From IMG/VR virus record IMGVR_UViG_3300020436_000036, positions 1 to 34,889 of that record: 34,889 bases of DNA. One strand, given 5' to 3'. Positions 1 to 7,688 of the stretch are shown here, piece by piece (within the stretch, counting starts at the first letter, position 1; every line of letters begins with the position of its first letter). The notes under the pieces are model-generated. The model made no database searches. It had not been told where the DNA came from and saw only the letters and a program-made list of their open reading frames with translations. Made by a program: the position numbers and the translations under genes. The DNA is from a virus.

Positions 1-270
1 AAGCGTGGAGAAGTAGAGGATTCTACGACTGCTGGCGGGATTATCTTGCCCGACACCTCGCGGAGACTTGATAATAGTGGCGAGGTTATTGCTTTAGGAG
101 AGCAAAGTAGAATTACGAAAAAAGGGTATAAAGTTCCTTATGAAGTAAAAGTTGGAGACTATGTTTATTTTGAATGGCATAGTGCAACTCGAAAACTGAA
201 AGTAAAAGATGAATTTTATATATTATTAACAGAACAAGAAATACTACTCGTAGAGGAAGAAGATGGTTGA
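1..270 (+). CDS. groES: GroES-like co-chaperonin, 5' end outside the window
   Basis: This is the C-terminal 89 residues of a Cpn10/GroES-type co-chaperonin; the frame is open from base 1, so the gene starts upstream. GroES caps the GroEL ring and supports folding of client proteins, which in phages often include capsid proteins. Visible family features are the mobile-loop segment STTAGGIILPD near the beginning, then GEVIALG, the strand pair VKVGDYVYFEW, and the C-terminal ILLTEQEILLVEE, which match the order and spacing in GroES. A TTG at 46 could be taken as a start but lies inside the conserved mobile loop, so it is not the real one. The last eight bases overlap the next gene. Phage-encoded GroES relatives include T4 gp31. 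Family identity is strong; whether it replaces or modifies the host GroES is inference. Confidence 0.85.
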   Translation, partial: KRGEVEDSTTAGGIILPDTSRRLDNSGEVIALGEQSRITKKGYKVPYEVKVGDYVYFEWHSATRKLKVKDEFYILLTEQEILLVEEEDG

Positions 271-706
271 CCCAAGAGCAAAAGGAGCTGAAGGAGAAAG
301 GCAAGTAAGAGATTTACTGAGAAAACATACAGAACTAGAGTTTCAAAGAGTACCAATGTCAGGTGCACTTGATTTTATGAAAGGAGATATATTCTTACCG
401 AATATGCACAATAATTATTGTATCGAAGTTAAATTCTATAAAGATAGTCATTTTAGCGATAAGGTACTTACAGCAAAGAAATCAAATGTATTTATACAAT
501 GGTGGAATCAAACAATAGAACAAGCAAAGAAAGCAGGAGCAAAACCTGCATTATTCTTTAAATATAATCGTTCTAAGATATTTGTAGCACAGAAAGATAA
601 ACCAGAGAATGGACTTGATTATATGTATGTCAGCTTCTTAGGTTGTTACGTTAGCCTTGCACAAGATTGGTTAATTCTTGAAAAACCGAGTTTTACAAAT
701 GGCTAA
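263..706 (+). CDS. Holliday-junction-resolvase-like nuclease
   Basis: A 147-residue protein with the layout of small restriction-endonuclease-fold resolvases. An N-terminal KGAEGERQVRDLL helix with acidic residues is followed by SGALDFMKGDIF (D42) and YCIEVKFYK, giving the D...ExK catalytic signature (D42, E55, K57). Such enzymes cut four-way or branched DNA during recombination and before packaging. The ATG at 263 overlaps the GroES stop region by eight bases, and the purine-rich GAGGAAGAAG just upstream, within the GroES codons, serves as ribosome binding site. It sits directly before a 5'-3' exonuclease, which supports a role in DNA processing. A different endonuclease activity of the same fold cannot be excluded. 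Confidence 0.7.
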   Translation: MVDPRAKGAEGERQVRDLLRKHTELEFQRVPMSGALDFMKGDIFLPNMHNNYCIEVKFYKDSHFSDKVLTAKKSNVFIQWWNQTIEQAKKAGAKPALFFKYNRSKIFVAQKDKPENGLDYMYVSFLGCYVSLAQDWLILEKPSFTNG

Positions 707-1541
707 GAATTTTATGGAAATGGGGAGTGAGGCTCCTCGTAATAGAACACTAATAATTGATGCATTAAATCTAGGATTTAGATGGAAGCATCAAGGCAGA
801 ACGGATTTTGCTGAGGATTACATGAAAACTGTAGAGTCCTTAGCAAACTCATATAACTGTGGCAGTATAGTTATTGCTGCAGATAAAGGAAGTAGTTCTT
901 ATAGAAAAGGTATCTATCCAGACTACAAAGCTGATAGAGAAGAAAGATATAAGGATCAAACAGAGGCAGAAAGACTTGCTTTTGAAAACTTCATAAAAGA
1001 AATGGAACGCACAATGGATTTAATGGATAAAAAGTGGTGTGTTCTAAGATTTGACCGTGTAGAAGCTGATGATATAGCAGCTTACATAGTACAAAATCGA
1101 GAACAGTACAATATTGACCATATTTGGTTGATAAGTACAGATAGAGATTGGGATTTATTAATTAGTCCCAATGTTTCTAGATTTTCATACATAAATAGAA
1201 AAGAAACAACATATGAAAACTGGAAGACTACACATAATTACAGTATAGAAGACTATATCACAATAAAGTGTCTAATGGGAGACTCTGGAGATAACATTCC
1301 AGGTATACCTCAGATTGGGCCAAAGAGAGCGGAAGGATTAGTTAAGGAGTTTGGTAGTGCATTCGATATTTATGATGCAGCACCATTTAGTAGTAAATAT
1401 AAATATATACAGTCCTTAAACGAACATATTGATAGATTACTAATAAATTATGAACTCATGGACTTACTAGCATATTGCGAAGAAGCCATTGGAGGAGATA
1501 ATACAGTACAAATCGACAGTACAATGTCGACATATATATAA
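699..1541 (+). CDS. FEN-type 5'-3' exonuclease
   Basis: A 280-residue protein of the 5' nuclease family (T4 RNase H, T5 D15, the N-terminal domain of DNA polymerase I), which removes RNA primers and degrades DNA from 5' ends. The metal-binding motifs appear in order: LIIDALN (D21), IVIAADKG (D62) followed by YRKGIYPDYKADR, VEADD (122-125), ISTDRDWD (D148, D150), and the helix-3-turn-helix signature GDSGDNIPGIPQIGPKRA (194-211). I chose the ATG at 699, which overlaps the upstream stop by eight bases. A TTG at 678 would add seven residues, but the ATG fits the spacing of the gene pair better. All main acidic ligands are present, so the enzyme should be active. Confidence 0.9.
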   Translation: MAKNFMEMGSEAPRNRTLIIDALNLGFRWKHQGRTDFAEDYMKTVESLANSYNCGSIVIAADKGSSSYRKGIYPDYKADREERYKDQTEAERLAFENFIKEMERTMDLMDKKWCVLRFDRVEADDIAAYIVQNREQYNIDHIWLISTDRDWDLLISPNVSRFSYINRKETTYENWKTTHNYSIEDYITIKCLMGDSGDNIPGIPQIGPKRAEGLVKEFGSAFDIYDAAPFSSKYKYIQSLNEHIDRLLINYELMDLLAYCEEAIGGDNTVQIDSTMSTYI

Positions 1542-1549
1542 GGAAAAGA

Positions 1550-3319
1550 ATGGCATTACAAATAGATTATAGCAGGGATAGTTTACTTCCCGACTTCAGT
1601 ATAAAAACGCTGGAGGATAGATATATGATAGAAGGAGAAAAGTCACCTCAAGACGCATTTGCTCGAGCAGCACTAACGTTTTCAGATGATGAAGCTATGG
1701 CACAGAGAATCTATGATTACGCAAGTAATCTATGGTTTATGTTTGCTACTCCTGTTCTATCAAATGGTGGAACAACTAGAGGATTACCTATTAGTTGTTT
1801 CTTAAATTATATACCCGATAGTCGTGGTGGAATTACTGACCACTACACAGAAAATGCTTGGTTATCCTCTGCAGGAGGAGGAATCGGAGGCTATTGGGGA
1901 GCATTAAGAAGTGTTGGTTCTAAGACATCTCATGGAAGTGAGAGTACAGGAGTGATACCTTTTATGAAAGTAGTAGACGCTGAGATGTTAGCATTTAGTC
2001 AAGGCGTTACAAGGAGAGGCAGTTATGCTGCATATTTGGACATTAGTCACCCAGAGATTGAGGAGTTTCTTGATGTGCGTAAGCCTACAGGCGGTGACAT
2101 TAACAGAAAATCTATTAATTTGCATCATGCTATTATTATACCTGACGCTTTCATGGAGCTTATAGACAAAGCTACTAGAGAAGAAGGATTTAATGATGAT
2201 TGGGATTTAATAGACCCTCATAGTGGAGAAGTGAAGAAAACAGTCTCTGCAAAAACATTATGGGTTAAGTTAATTCAAAATAGAGTAGAAACAGGAGAAC
2301 CTTACATTATGTTTGGTGATGCTGTAAATAGAAAGTTACCAGAGTTTCAAAAACAGTTGGGATTAAAGGTAAATCAAAGTAATCTTTGTTCTGAAATAAC
2401 TTTACCTACTAATGACGATAGAACAGCAGTATGTTGTCTATCAAGTGTAAACCTAGAAAAGTTTGATGAGTGGGAAAACGATGAAAATTTTATTGCTGAT
2501 TTAGTAAGATTTTTAGATAATGTATTACAGCATTTTATAGATAATGCGCCTGATTCATTAGCTAAAGCTAAATATAGTGCTACACAAGAGCGCAGTATTG
2601 GATTAGGAGCAATGGGATTTCATGCTTACTTACAGAAGAAAAATCTACCATTTGAATCGCCTATGGCAAAAGGGTTTAACCTTCGTGCTTTTAATAATAT
2701 TAAAAGTAAAGCATTTAAGGCTACCCAACAGTTGGCGGAAGAAAGGGGCGAGTGCCCTGATGGAAAAGGATTCGGAGTTCGTAATGCTCACTTATTAGCT
2801 GTGGCTCCTAATGCTAGTAGTGGTATTATTTGTGGTAATACAAGTCCTAGTATTGAGCCATATAGAGCTAATGCTTTTACTCAAAAAACTAAAACAGGTA
2901 GTTCACTACTTAAAAATAAATTTCTAGAAGAGAAGCTAGAAGAATATGGTGAAAACACCGAAGAGGTGTGGAAAAGTATTATAACTAAAAATGGAAGTGT
3001 ACAACATTTAGACTTCCTTACTGATTGGGAGAAAAATGTATTTAAAACTGCAGTAGAACTTGATCAGAGATGGGTAATAGACCATGCGGCTGATAGACAG
3101 GAGCATATATGTCAGGCCCAAAGTTGTAACTTATTCTTCCCTTCAAATGTTTCGAAACAAGAATTACACAATGTACATATGCGTGCATGGAAAAATGGTG
3201 TAAAAACACTTTATTATTTAAGAAGTGAAGCAATAAAAAGAGCGGATGTAGTCTCGGATAAAGTGCTCAGAGAATACATCTTTGATTATGAAGATGAGTG
3301 CTTGGCGTGTGAGGGATAA
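1550..3319 (+). CDS. nrdA: Ribonucleoside-diphosphate reductase class I, alpha subunit (short form)
   Basis: The large catalytic subunit, which reduces ribonucleoside diphosphates to deoxyribonucleotides for phage DNA synthesis. At 589 residues it is much shorter than E. coli NrdA (761). It starts close to the catalytic barrel (LEDRYMIEG at 21), so the N-terminal ATP-cone that senses dATP is absent. The catalytic residues are all present: C83 in PISCFLN, SNLCSE (C280 with its N and E partners), and C295 in AVCCLSSVNL. The radical-transfer tyrosines are Y555-Y556 in KTLYYLRSEA, and a redox-active C-terminal pair is C584 and C587 in DECLACEG. An AAGGAAAA site precedes the ATG. It is followed one base later by nrdB. 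Loss of the cone predicts that the enzyme is not shut off by dATP. Confidence 0.95.
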   Translation: MALQIDYSRDSLLPDFSIKTLEDRYMIEGEKSPQDAFARAALTFSDDEAMAQRIYDYASNLWFMFATPVLSNGGTTRGLPISCFLNYIPDSRGGITDHYTENAWLSSAGGGIGGYWGALRSVGSKTSHGSESTGVIPFMKVVDAEMLAFSQGVTRRGSYAAYLDISHPEIEEFLDVRKPTGGDINRKSINLHHAIIIPDAFMELIDKATREEGFNDDWDLIDPHSGEVKKTVSAKTLWVKLIQNRVETGEPYIMFGDAVNRKLPEFQKQLGLKVNQSNLCSEITLPTNDDRTAVCCLSSVNLEKFDEWENDENFIADLVRFLDNVLQHFIDNAPDSLAKAKYSATQERSIGLGAMGFHAYLQKKNLPFESPMAKGFNLRAFNNIKSKAFKATQQLAEERGECPDGKGFGVRNAHLLAVAPNASSGIICGNTSPSIEPYRANAFTQKTKTGSSLLKNKFLEEKLEEYGENTEEVWKSIITKNGSVQHLDFLTDWEKNVFKTAVELDQRWVIDHAADRQEHICQAQSCNLFFPSNVSKQELHNVHMRAWKNGVKTLYYLRSEAIKRADVVSDKVLREYIFDYEDECLACEG

Positions 3320-3320
3320 A

Positions 3321-4283
3321 ATGAGTTTATTACTACAAGAAAGAGAATTTTATAAGCCATTCAATTATGCTTGGGCTTATGAAGCATATAAAACACAGAA
3401 TCAAATGCATTGGATTCCAGATGAAGTGAATCTTGCTGATGATTTGAAAGATTTTCGTGAGAATCTAAGTGAGGATAATAGATTACTATTAACTAATATC
3501 TTTAGATTTTTTACGCAAGCAGATGTTGATGTCGCAGGTGGTTATGCAAATCACTATCTACCGACATTCAAGCAACCTGAAGTAAGAATGATGTTATCAT
3601 CATTTGCAAATATGGAAGCTGTACATCAAGACGCATACTCTTTGTTACTTGAAACACTAGGGTACTCTGATGAGGAGTATCAGTTATTTCATGAAATACA
3701 AGCTATGCAAGAAAAACATGAGTATCTAAGTAACTTTAATGTAGATACTCCACATGATATGGCAAAAACAATGGCTGTGTATAGTGCCTTTACAGAAGGT
3801 GTTCAGTTATTTAGTAGTTTTGCTATACTACTAAACTATCCAAGACATAACTTGATGAAAGGTATGGGACAGATAGTTACGTGGAGTGTGCGAGATGAAA
3901 CACTTCATGTAGAAAGTATGTGTAGACTTTTTAAAGAGTTTATACGAGAAAATCCAGAACTATGGACAGATGAATTAAAGTATGATATCTACTGTGCTGC
4001 AGAAAAAGTAGTAGAGTTAGAAGATGCTTTTATTGATACTTGTTTTGCAAATGCAAAAATACCTGACTTAACATCAAGTGATGTAAAAGAATATATTAGG
4101 TATATTGCAGATAGAAGATTACTAAGTATTGGTATGAAGTCTATATTTCATGCAAGAACTAATCCTTTGCCTTGGCTGGATTATATTTTAAATGGTGTTG
4201 AGCATACCAACTTTTTTGAGAATCGTGCTACTGAGTATGCTAAAGCTAGTACGACTGGAAATTGGCAGGATATATTTAAATGA
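3321..4283 (+). CDS. nrdB: Ribonucleoside-diphosphate reductase class I, beta subunit
   Basis: The 320-residue di-iron/tyrosyl-radical partner of NrdA. By comparison with E. coli NrdB the iron ligands are D70 (ADVDVAGG), E99 and H102 (MEAVH), E159 (TEGVQLF), and E193 and H196 (RDETLH). The radical tyrosine is Y106 in HQDAYSLLLE. This makes it a tyrosyl-radical class Ia/Ib-type subunit rather than a tyrosine-less class Ic. The frame is open back to 3282, but the conserved protein begins at the ATG at 3321. The GAGGGA ribosome binding site in front of it is formed by the last codons of nrdA (CEG, stop), so the two subunits are translationally linked. Its stop overlaps the next ATG (ATGA). Confidence 0.95.
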   Translation: MSLLLQEREFYKPFNYAWAYEAYKTQNQMHWIPDEVNLADDLKDFRENLSEDNRLLLTNIFRFFTQADVDVAGGYANHYLPTFKQPEVRMMLSSFANMEAVHQDAYSLLLETLGYSDEEYQLFHEIQAMQEKHEYLSNFNVDTPHDMAKTMAVYSAFTEGVQLFSSFAILLNYPRHNLMKGMGQIVTWSVRDETLHVESMCRLFKEFIRENPELWTDELKYDIYCAAEKVVELEDAFIDTCFANAKIPDLTSSDVKEYIRYIADRRLLSIGMKSIFHARTNPLPWLDYILNGVEHTNFFENRATEYAKASTTGNWQDIFK

Positions 4284-4534
4284 CACAAATATCACAGCAA
4301 CCAGCAACTCTTACCTTTAATGGAAAAGATTATATAATTCAAGAGCTACCACCTGAAGCACAATCCTGTTTAGTTTATATGCAAGAAATAGATGAAGAAG
4401 TAAAGCAACTAAACAGACAGTTGCTAAAACAACAACTTGCTAGACAGGGATTTGAAGGGCTTTTAGGAGAATATATTAAAGCTCAGGAAGATGCCGTTAA
4501 AGAACAAGAGGACAACAAAAAACCCGCTAATTAG
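4280..4534 (+). CDS. Small phage protein, DUF6447-like
   Basis: An 84-residue acidic protein. It begins with a beta-type segment (TLTFNGKDYIIQELPPEAQ) and continues as a predicted helix with a heptad-like pattern (YMQEIDEEVKQLNRQLLKQQ), ending in a charged tail. This matches my recollection of small cyanophage and marine phage proteins of the DUF6447 type, of unknown function, often found beside nucleotide-metabolism genes. It overlaps nrdB by four bases (ATGA), so it is co-translated with the reductase. Its TAG stop lies inside the terminator hairpin. No catalytic motif is visible. The family assignment is from memory and moderate. Confidence 0.6.
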   Translation: MTQISQQPATLTFNGKDYIIQELPPEAQSCLVYMQEIDEEVKQLNRQLLKQQLARQGFEGLLGEYIKAQEDAVKEQEDNKKPAN

Positions 4535-4544
4535 CGGGTTTTTT
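4517..4544. terminator. Bidirectional intrinsic terminator between convergent operons
   Basis: A perfect 28-base palindrome: six A, then CCCGCTAA, then TTAGCGGG, then six T. It forms a GC-containing stem with an A tract on one side and a T tract on the other, so it can end transcription in both directions. It sits between the plus-strand replication operon and the minus-strand fibre operon, whose last gene ends at 4565. The stop codon of the plus-strand gene is part of the stem. Confidence 0.92.
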
Positions 4545-4564
4545 CTAATTTATATTATTTACAT

Positions 4565-4801
4565 CTAAGTCAGTTTTGTTACTAGGTTAAGATCATAAGC
4601 TTGTTGGACTTGTGCATCTTCCCCTGTAGCAAGCGTTATACCATTTGCATTACAATGCTTCATATTTATAGCAAGTATATCTTCTTTAGCTATTCTTGCT
4701 CTATTCGTTGCTGCATTTGTAATCCAATCATCAATATCAACCATAACAGTCTCTAAAGATTTTACTTGAGTATCTGTTAGTGTAACTGTATAATCTGCCA
4801 T
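4565..4801 (-). CDS. Small conserved phage protein at the end of the fibre operon
   Basis: A 78-residue protein beginning MADYTVTLTDTQVKSLETV, followed by a mostly helical stretch (DDWITNAATNRARIAKEDIL). Very similar openings (MADYTVT.TD.Q.K.L) are found, as I recall, in small proteins beside tail genes of cyanophages and other marine phages. Function is unknown to me. A strong AAGGAG site lies seven bases before the ATG. It is the last gene of the minus-strand operon, directly before the shared terminator. It may be a fibre-associated factor by position only. Confidence 0.7.
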   Translation of the reverse strand: MADYTVTLTDTQVKSLETVMVDIDDWITNAATNRARIAKEDILAINMKHCNANGITLATGEDAQVQQAYDLNLVTKLT

Positions 4802-4813
4802 AATTTTCTCCTT

Positions 4814-6256
4814 TTATCCTATTAAAAATCCACCAAAGTGGTTTTGTATTGCTTGGGAGCCTGCCCAACCTGAACTTGTGTTTGAGTCATTTACAAATAA
4901 TGTTACAAAGTCATTTGCCGCCAAAGTAATTATCAATGAACCGTCTACCCTATGATGTACTGCATTTATTTTATGTGATATAAAATCTTTTACTGATGAA
5001 TTATTTTTTCTAAAAGACCAGCTCACTTGAGCGATGTTATTACTCGAGTCATGTGTCATAACACTTCCTGTGAAAAAGTATACACCCGCTACTGGAGCTG
5101 TAAACTTACCATTTGAAGTATCATAGTGACTTCCTACATTTGTATCAGCATGATCACAAACCCACACTTGGTCATCTGAAAGATATCCTGCATTACGAGC
5201 AACTCCAAACTTGGGCTGTTGCGGAGTTGTTAGACGCCCACCAGTATCAATATTTAGAGCGTCACTTGAACTTGCTCTGAGAGAAAGAGCATTATAAGCA
5301 CTTGCTGTATCACTATATCCTATGATGTCTGCACGACCATCTGTATTATTTACAATAACCAAACCTTCGCCATTGCTACCCTCAAACGAACCAATGTTTG
5401 TGCCTGCTGATTTGACATGAAGTGGTCTTGCAGGACTTGTAGTTCCTATGCCTACGCTGCCACCCTCGGACATATCAATAGTCATGGCAGTTATTCCAGA
5501 ACCACCGTCATTACCCTTAAAAACTAGGTCTTTATCTTGTACTTTTGCTTCTATTGCAAAGTTTGAACTAGAGTTTTCAAATACTCCAATTTCTGTAGAA
5601 CCATCTTCAAAAGCTATTTGACCACCATCTGCGTTTAGTTTAATACTTGCAGGTGAATCTAGTGTTATGTTTCCTGAAGAAGTGCCTATTGTTACTGCCG
5701 CATCACCAGTAGAAATATCATCTGCTGCTGAGCCACCACTTGATGCAGCCCATGATATATCTGTTCCATCTGAAGTTAGTACAGTACCGTTTGATCCTAA
5801 AGCCAAGGCTGCAGGATTACCTGAAGCATCACCATATATTATTTTACCTCTTGCTAAACCTGCCATTTTAGCCAAAGTAACTTGGTCATCTGCAATATGT
5901 GCTGTATCTATACTTCCATCTGCGTAATGTTCGGAGTCTATTGCATCATCTGCAATTTTTGCACCTGTAATCGCATCATTTGCTATCTTTGCTGTTGTTA
6001 CATTTAAATCTGCAATATGCTCTGTATCTATTGATTCACTTGCATAATGCTCAGAGTTGATTGTATCATCAGCAATCTTGGCACCAGTAATTGCATCTGC
6101 AGCTATCTTTGCTGTCGTTACATTAAGATCAACTATAGAAGCTGTTACTACTGCACTTGAAGCTAATTGATCTGCTCCTACTGCATCATCAGCTATTTTT
6201 GCTTGTGTTACAGCATCATCTGCTATTACGTTACTTGTTACCTTAGTTGTTGACAT
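4814..6256 (-). CDS. Tail fibre protein with C1q-like globular head
   Basis: A 480-residue repeat-rich virion protein, likely a receptor-binding fibre. Residues 1-130 are degenerate repeats of the type AKIADDAI and SIDTEHIA, including a 40-residue tandem duplication (43-82 and 83-122). The middle has the module GNDGGSGITAMTIDMSE followed by VGIGTTSPARPLHV, also found in the two fibres upstream. The last ~133 residues look like a C1q/TNF-type jelly roll: an FTAPVAGVYFFTG strand, a central SFRKNNSSV segment, ITLAANDFVTLFV, and the ending HFGGFLIG. C1q domains trimerise and bind ligands, so this is probably the adhesive tip. Unlike its two neighbours it has no S74 chaperone domain. An AAGGA site, formed by the last codons of the previous gene, precedes the ATG. 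Virion location is inference. Confidence 0.75.
   Translation of the reverse strand: MSTTKVTSNVIADDAVTQAKIADDAVGADQLASSAVVTASIVDLNVTTAKIAADAITGAKIADDTINSEHYASESIDTEHIADLNVTTAKIANDAITGAKIADDAIDSEHYADGSIDTAHIADDQVTLAKMAGLARGKIIYGDASGNPAALALGSNGTVLTSDGTDISWAASSGGSAADDISTGDAAVTIGTSSGNITLDSPASIKLNADGGQIAFEDGSTEIGVFENSSSNFAIEAKVQDKDLVFKGNDGGSGITAMTIDMSEGGSVGIGTTSPARPLHVKSAGTNIGSFEGSNGEGLVIVNNTDGRADIIGYSDTASAYNALSLRASSSDALNIDTGGRLTTPQQPKFGVARNAGYLSDDQVWVCDHADTNVGSHYDTSNGKFTAPVAGVYFFTGSVMTHDSSNNIAQVSWSFRKNNSSVKDFISHKINAVHHRVDGSLIITLAANDFVTLFVNDSNTSSGWAGSQAIQNHFGGFLIG
5891..6130 (-). repeat. 120-bp tandem duplication inside a fibre gene
   Basis: Two adjacent 120-bp units encode 40-residue copies that differ at only a few positions. 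Both contain DLNVTTAKIA, DAITGAKIADD, SEHYA and SIDT. The first copy runs 6130-6011 and the second 6010-5891 on the minus strand. The DNA copies have diverged at many third positions, so the duplication is not recent. Confidence 0.8.
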
Positions 6257-6260
6257 ATCT

Positions 6261-7685
6261 TTATCCTTCTAACGTTGCTATTCTTGCCTCTAGTTCTTGT
6301 ATTGTCTTGACCATTAATGGAACTAATTTACTATGATCTATACCTTGATACTCAGGTGCTGCTGCTTTTTTTACATCCCCGACACTTTTACCTTCGGGTA
6401 TTTCATCACCGTGCTCGTATAAAAGAGCCTCACCCATTGCATCTTTCTCACCTGATACAGCTTCAGGTACTATACTTGAAACTTCGTGTGCTAAGAAACC
6501 TTCTAATAATGTATTTGTATCATCTGCTATCCAATTAAATCTAGCAGGTTTTAGTTGTTTAAGTCTAGTAGTGGCGTCCCATGAATAATCTATATTTTCT
6601 TTTAATCTGTAATCTGATGAAGTGTTATAAGTTGTTGAACTAGCATTAGCAACGATTGTACCAACTTCTCCACCACCAACTGTTCTTTCAAAAGCTAAAG
6701 CTTTATAACTAGATCCGACTTCTCCAACAAAAGTAGCATGAGCATTAATTGAACCACTACCATTATATGCTTGTCTTCCATTGGCATCTATTTTCAATCT
6801 TACTACATTATTAACTAAGAATTCAAAAAAGTTTGTTGATTGTTGATAGCTTATTCTTCCTTTAGCAGTAGTACCACCATCATTAAAAGCTATATTACCT
6901 TGATGAGTTGTTCCTGATTGAATTGTAATGCCGTCATTGTCGTTAGCATCACCTACTATTAATTTTTCTGCAAATGTATACGCTGATGTGGATGTTCCTA
7001 TTCTTACGTCGCCATTGTTCTTCAAAGTCATTACTGCATCAGCATCAGTAGCACTAGTTTGATCGGCAGCACTATTTAAACAGAAAAGCATATCTCCTCT
7101 TGCATAGCTTACTGCTATGTCTTTGAATAGAATTGCCGCCTTAGTATTTGATGACTCTCCTGCTAGTCCTATACCATGATAATTTGCAGAATTATTAGTA
7201 GCACCTTCAATCCTCAAAGAGTAAGCATCATCAGTTGATGTTTTTATATGCAGGGGAGCAGTTGGACCTGCAGTTCCGATTCCAACTTTTTCATTAAAAA
7301 TTGCCGCACCTGCATCTGACATATCAAGTGTAAGCGCAGTTATAGTGCTACCTCCATCATTGCCTTGAAAAACAATATCCTCATCTTGAGCAGTAGTGCT
7401 TATATTTAGATCGTTATTTGCACTTGAAAAATTACCAAAGACTGTGCCTCCATCTTTCAAATTTATATCACCGCCATCTGCATCAAGAATAATATCTCCT
7501 GCTACATCTAAAGTTAAATCTCCACTAGATAAATCAATTTCTGTACCACTTATAGTTAAATTGCCTTTTACTATATTTCCTGCAAACGTAGAGTTTTCAG
7601 AACTATCAATAGTTATAGCAGTTGCATTCGAGCTATCTACAATTCCCGGAGTGCTTGAGAGTTCTACTGGTATTTTTGTTGTCAT
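6261..7685 (-). CDS. Tail fibre protein with C-terminal S74 chaperone domain (second copy)
   Basis: A 474-residue fibre protein. The body is glycine/serine/aspartate-rich beta repeat (DIILDADGGDINLKDGG, GNDGGSTITALTLD). The last ~120 residues are a peptidase S74 intramolecular chaperone, with the autocleavage motif SSDYRLKENI (catalytic Ser and the following Lys), LKPARFNWI, and GFLAHEVSSIVPEAVSG. A C-terminal coiled helix LVPLMVKTIQELEARIATLEG closes the domain. These domains trimerise the fibre, then cut themselves off. Compared with the upstream paralogue it has an insert (YEHGDEIPEGKSVGDVKKAAA) before the final helix. The last codons, GAA GGA TAA, provide the ribosome binding site of the next gene. 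Family assignment of the C-terminus is strong; fibre function is inferred from it. Confidence 0.88.
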   Translation of the reverse strand: MTTKIPVELSSTPGIVDSSNATAITIDSSENSTFAGNIVKGNLTISGTEIDLSSGDLTLDVAGDIILDADGGDINLKDGGTVFGNFSSANNDLNISTTAQDEDIVFQGNDGGSTITALTLDMSDAGAAIFNEKVGIGTAGPTAPLHIKTSTDDAYSLRIEGATNNSANYHGIGLAGESSNTKAAILFKDIAVSYARGDMLFCLNSAADQTSATDADAVMTLKNNGDVRIGTSTSAYTFAEKLIVGDANDNDGITIQSGTTHQGNIAFNDGGTTAKGRISYQQSTNFFEFLVNNVVRLKIDANGRQAYNGSGSINAHATFVGEVGSSYKALAFERTVGGGEVGTIVANASSTTYNTSSDYRLKENIDYSWDATTRLKQLKPARFNWIADDTNTLLEGFLAHEVSSIVPEAVSGEKDAMGEALLYEHGDEIPEGKSVGDVKKAAAPEYQGIDHSKLVPLMVKTIQELEARIATLEG

Positions 7686-7688
7686 ATC

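Noticed and set aside
3282-3320. Upstream ATG for nrdB
   Set aside because: It lies inside the end of nrdA, whereas the ATG at 3321 has a good GAGGGA site and begins the conserved protein.
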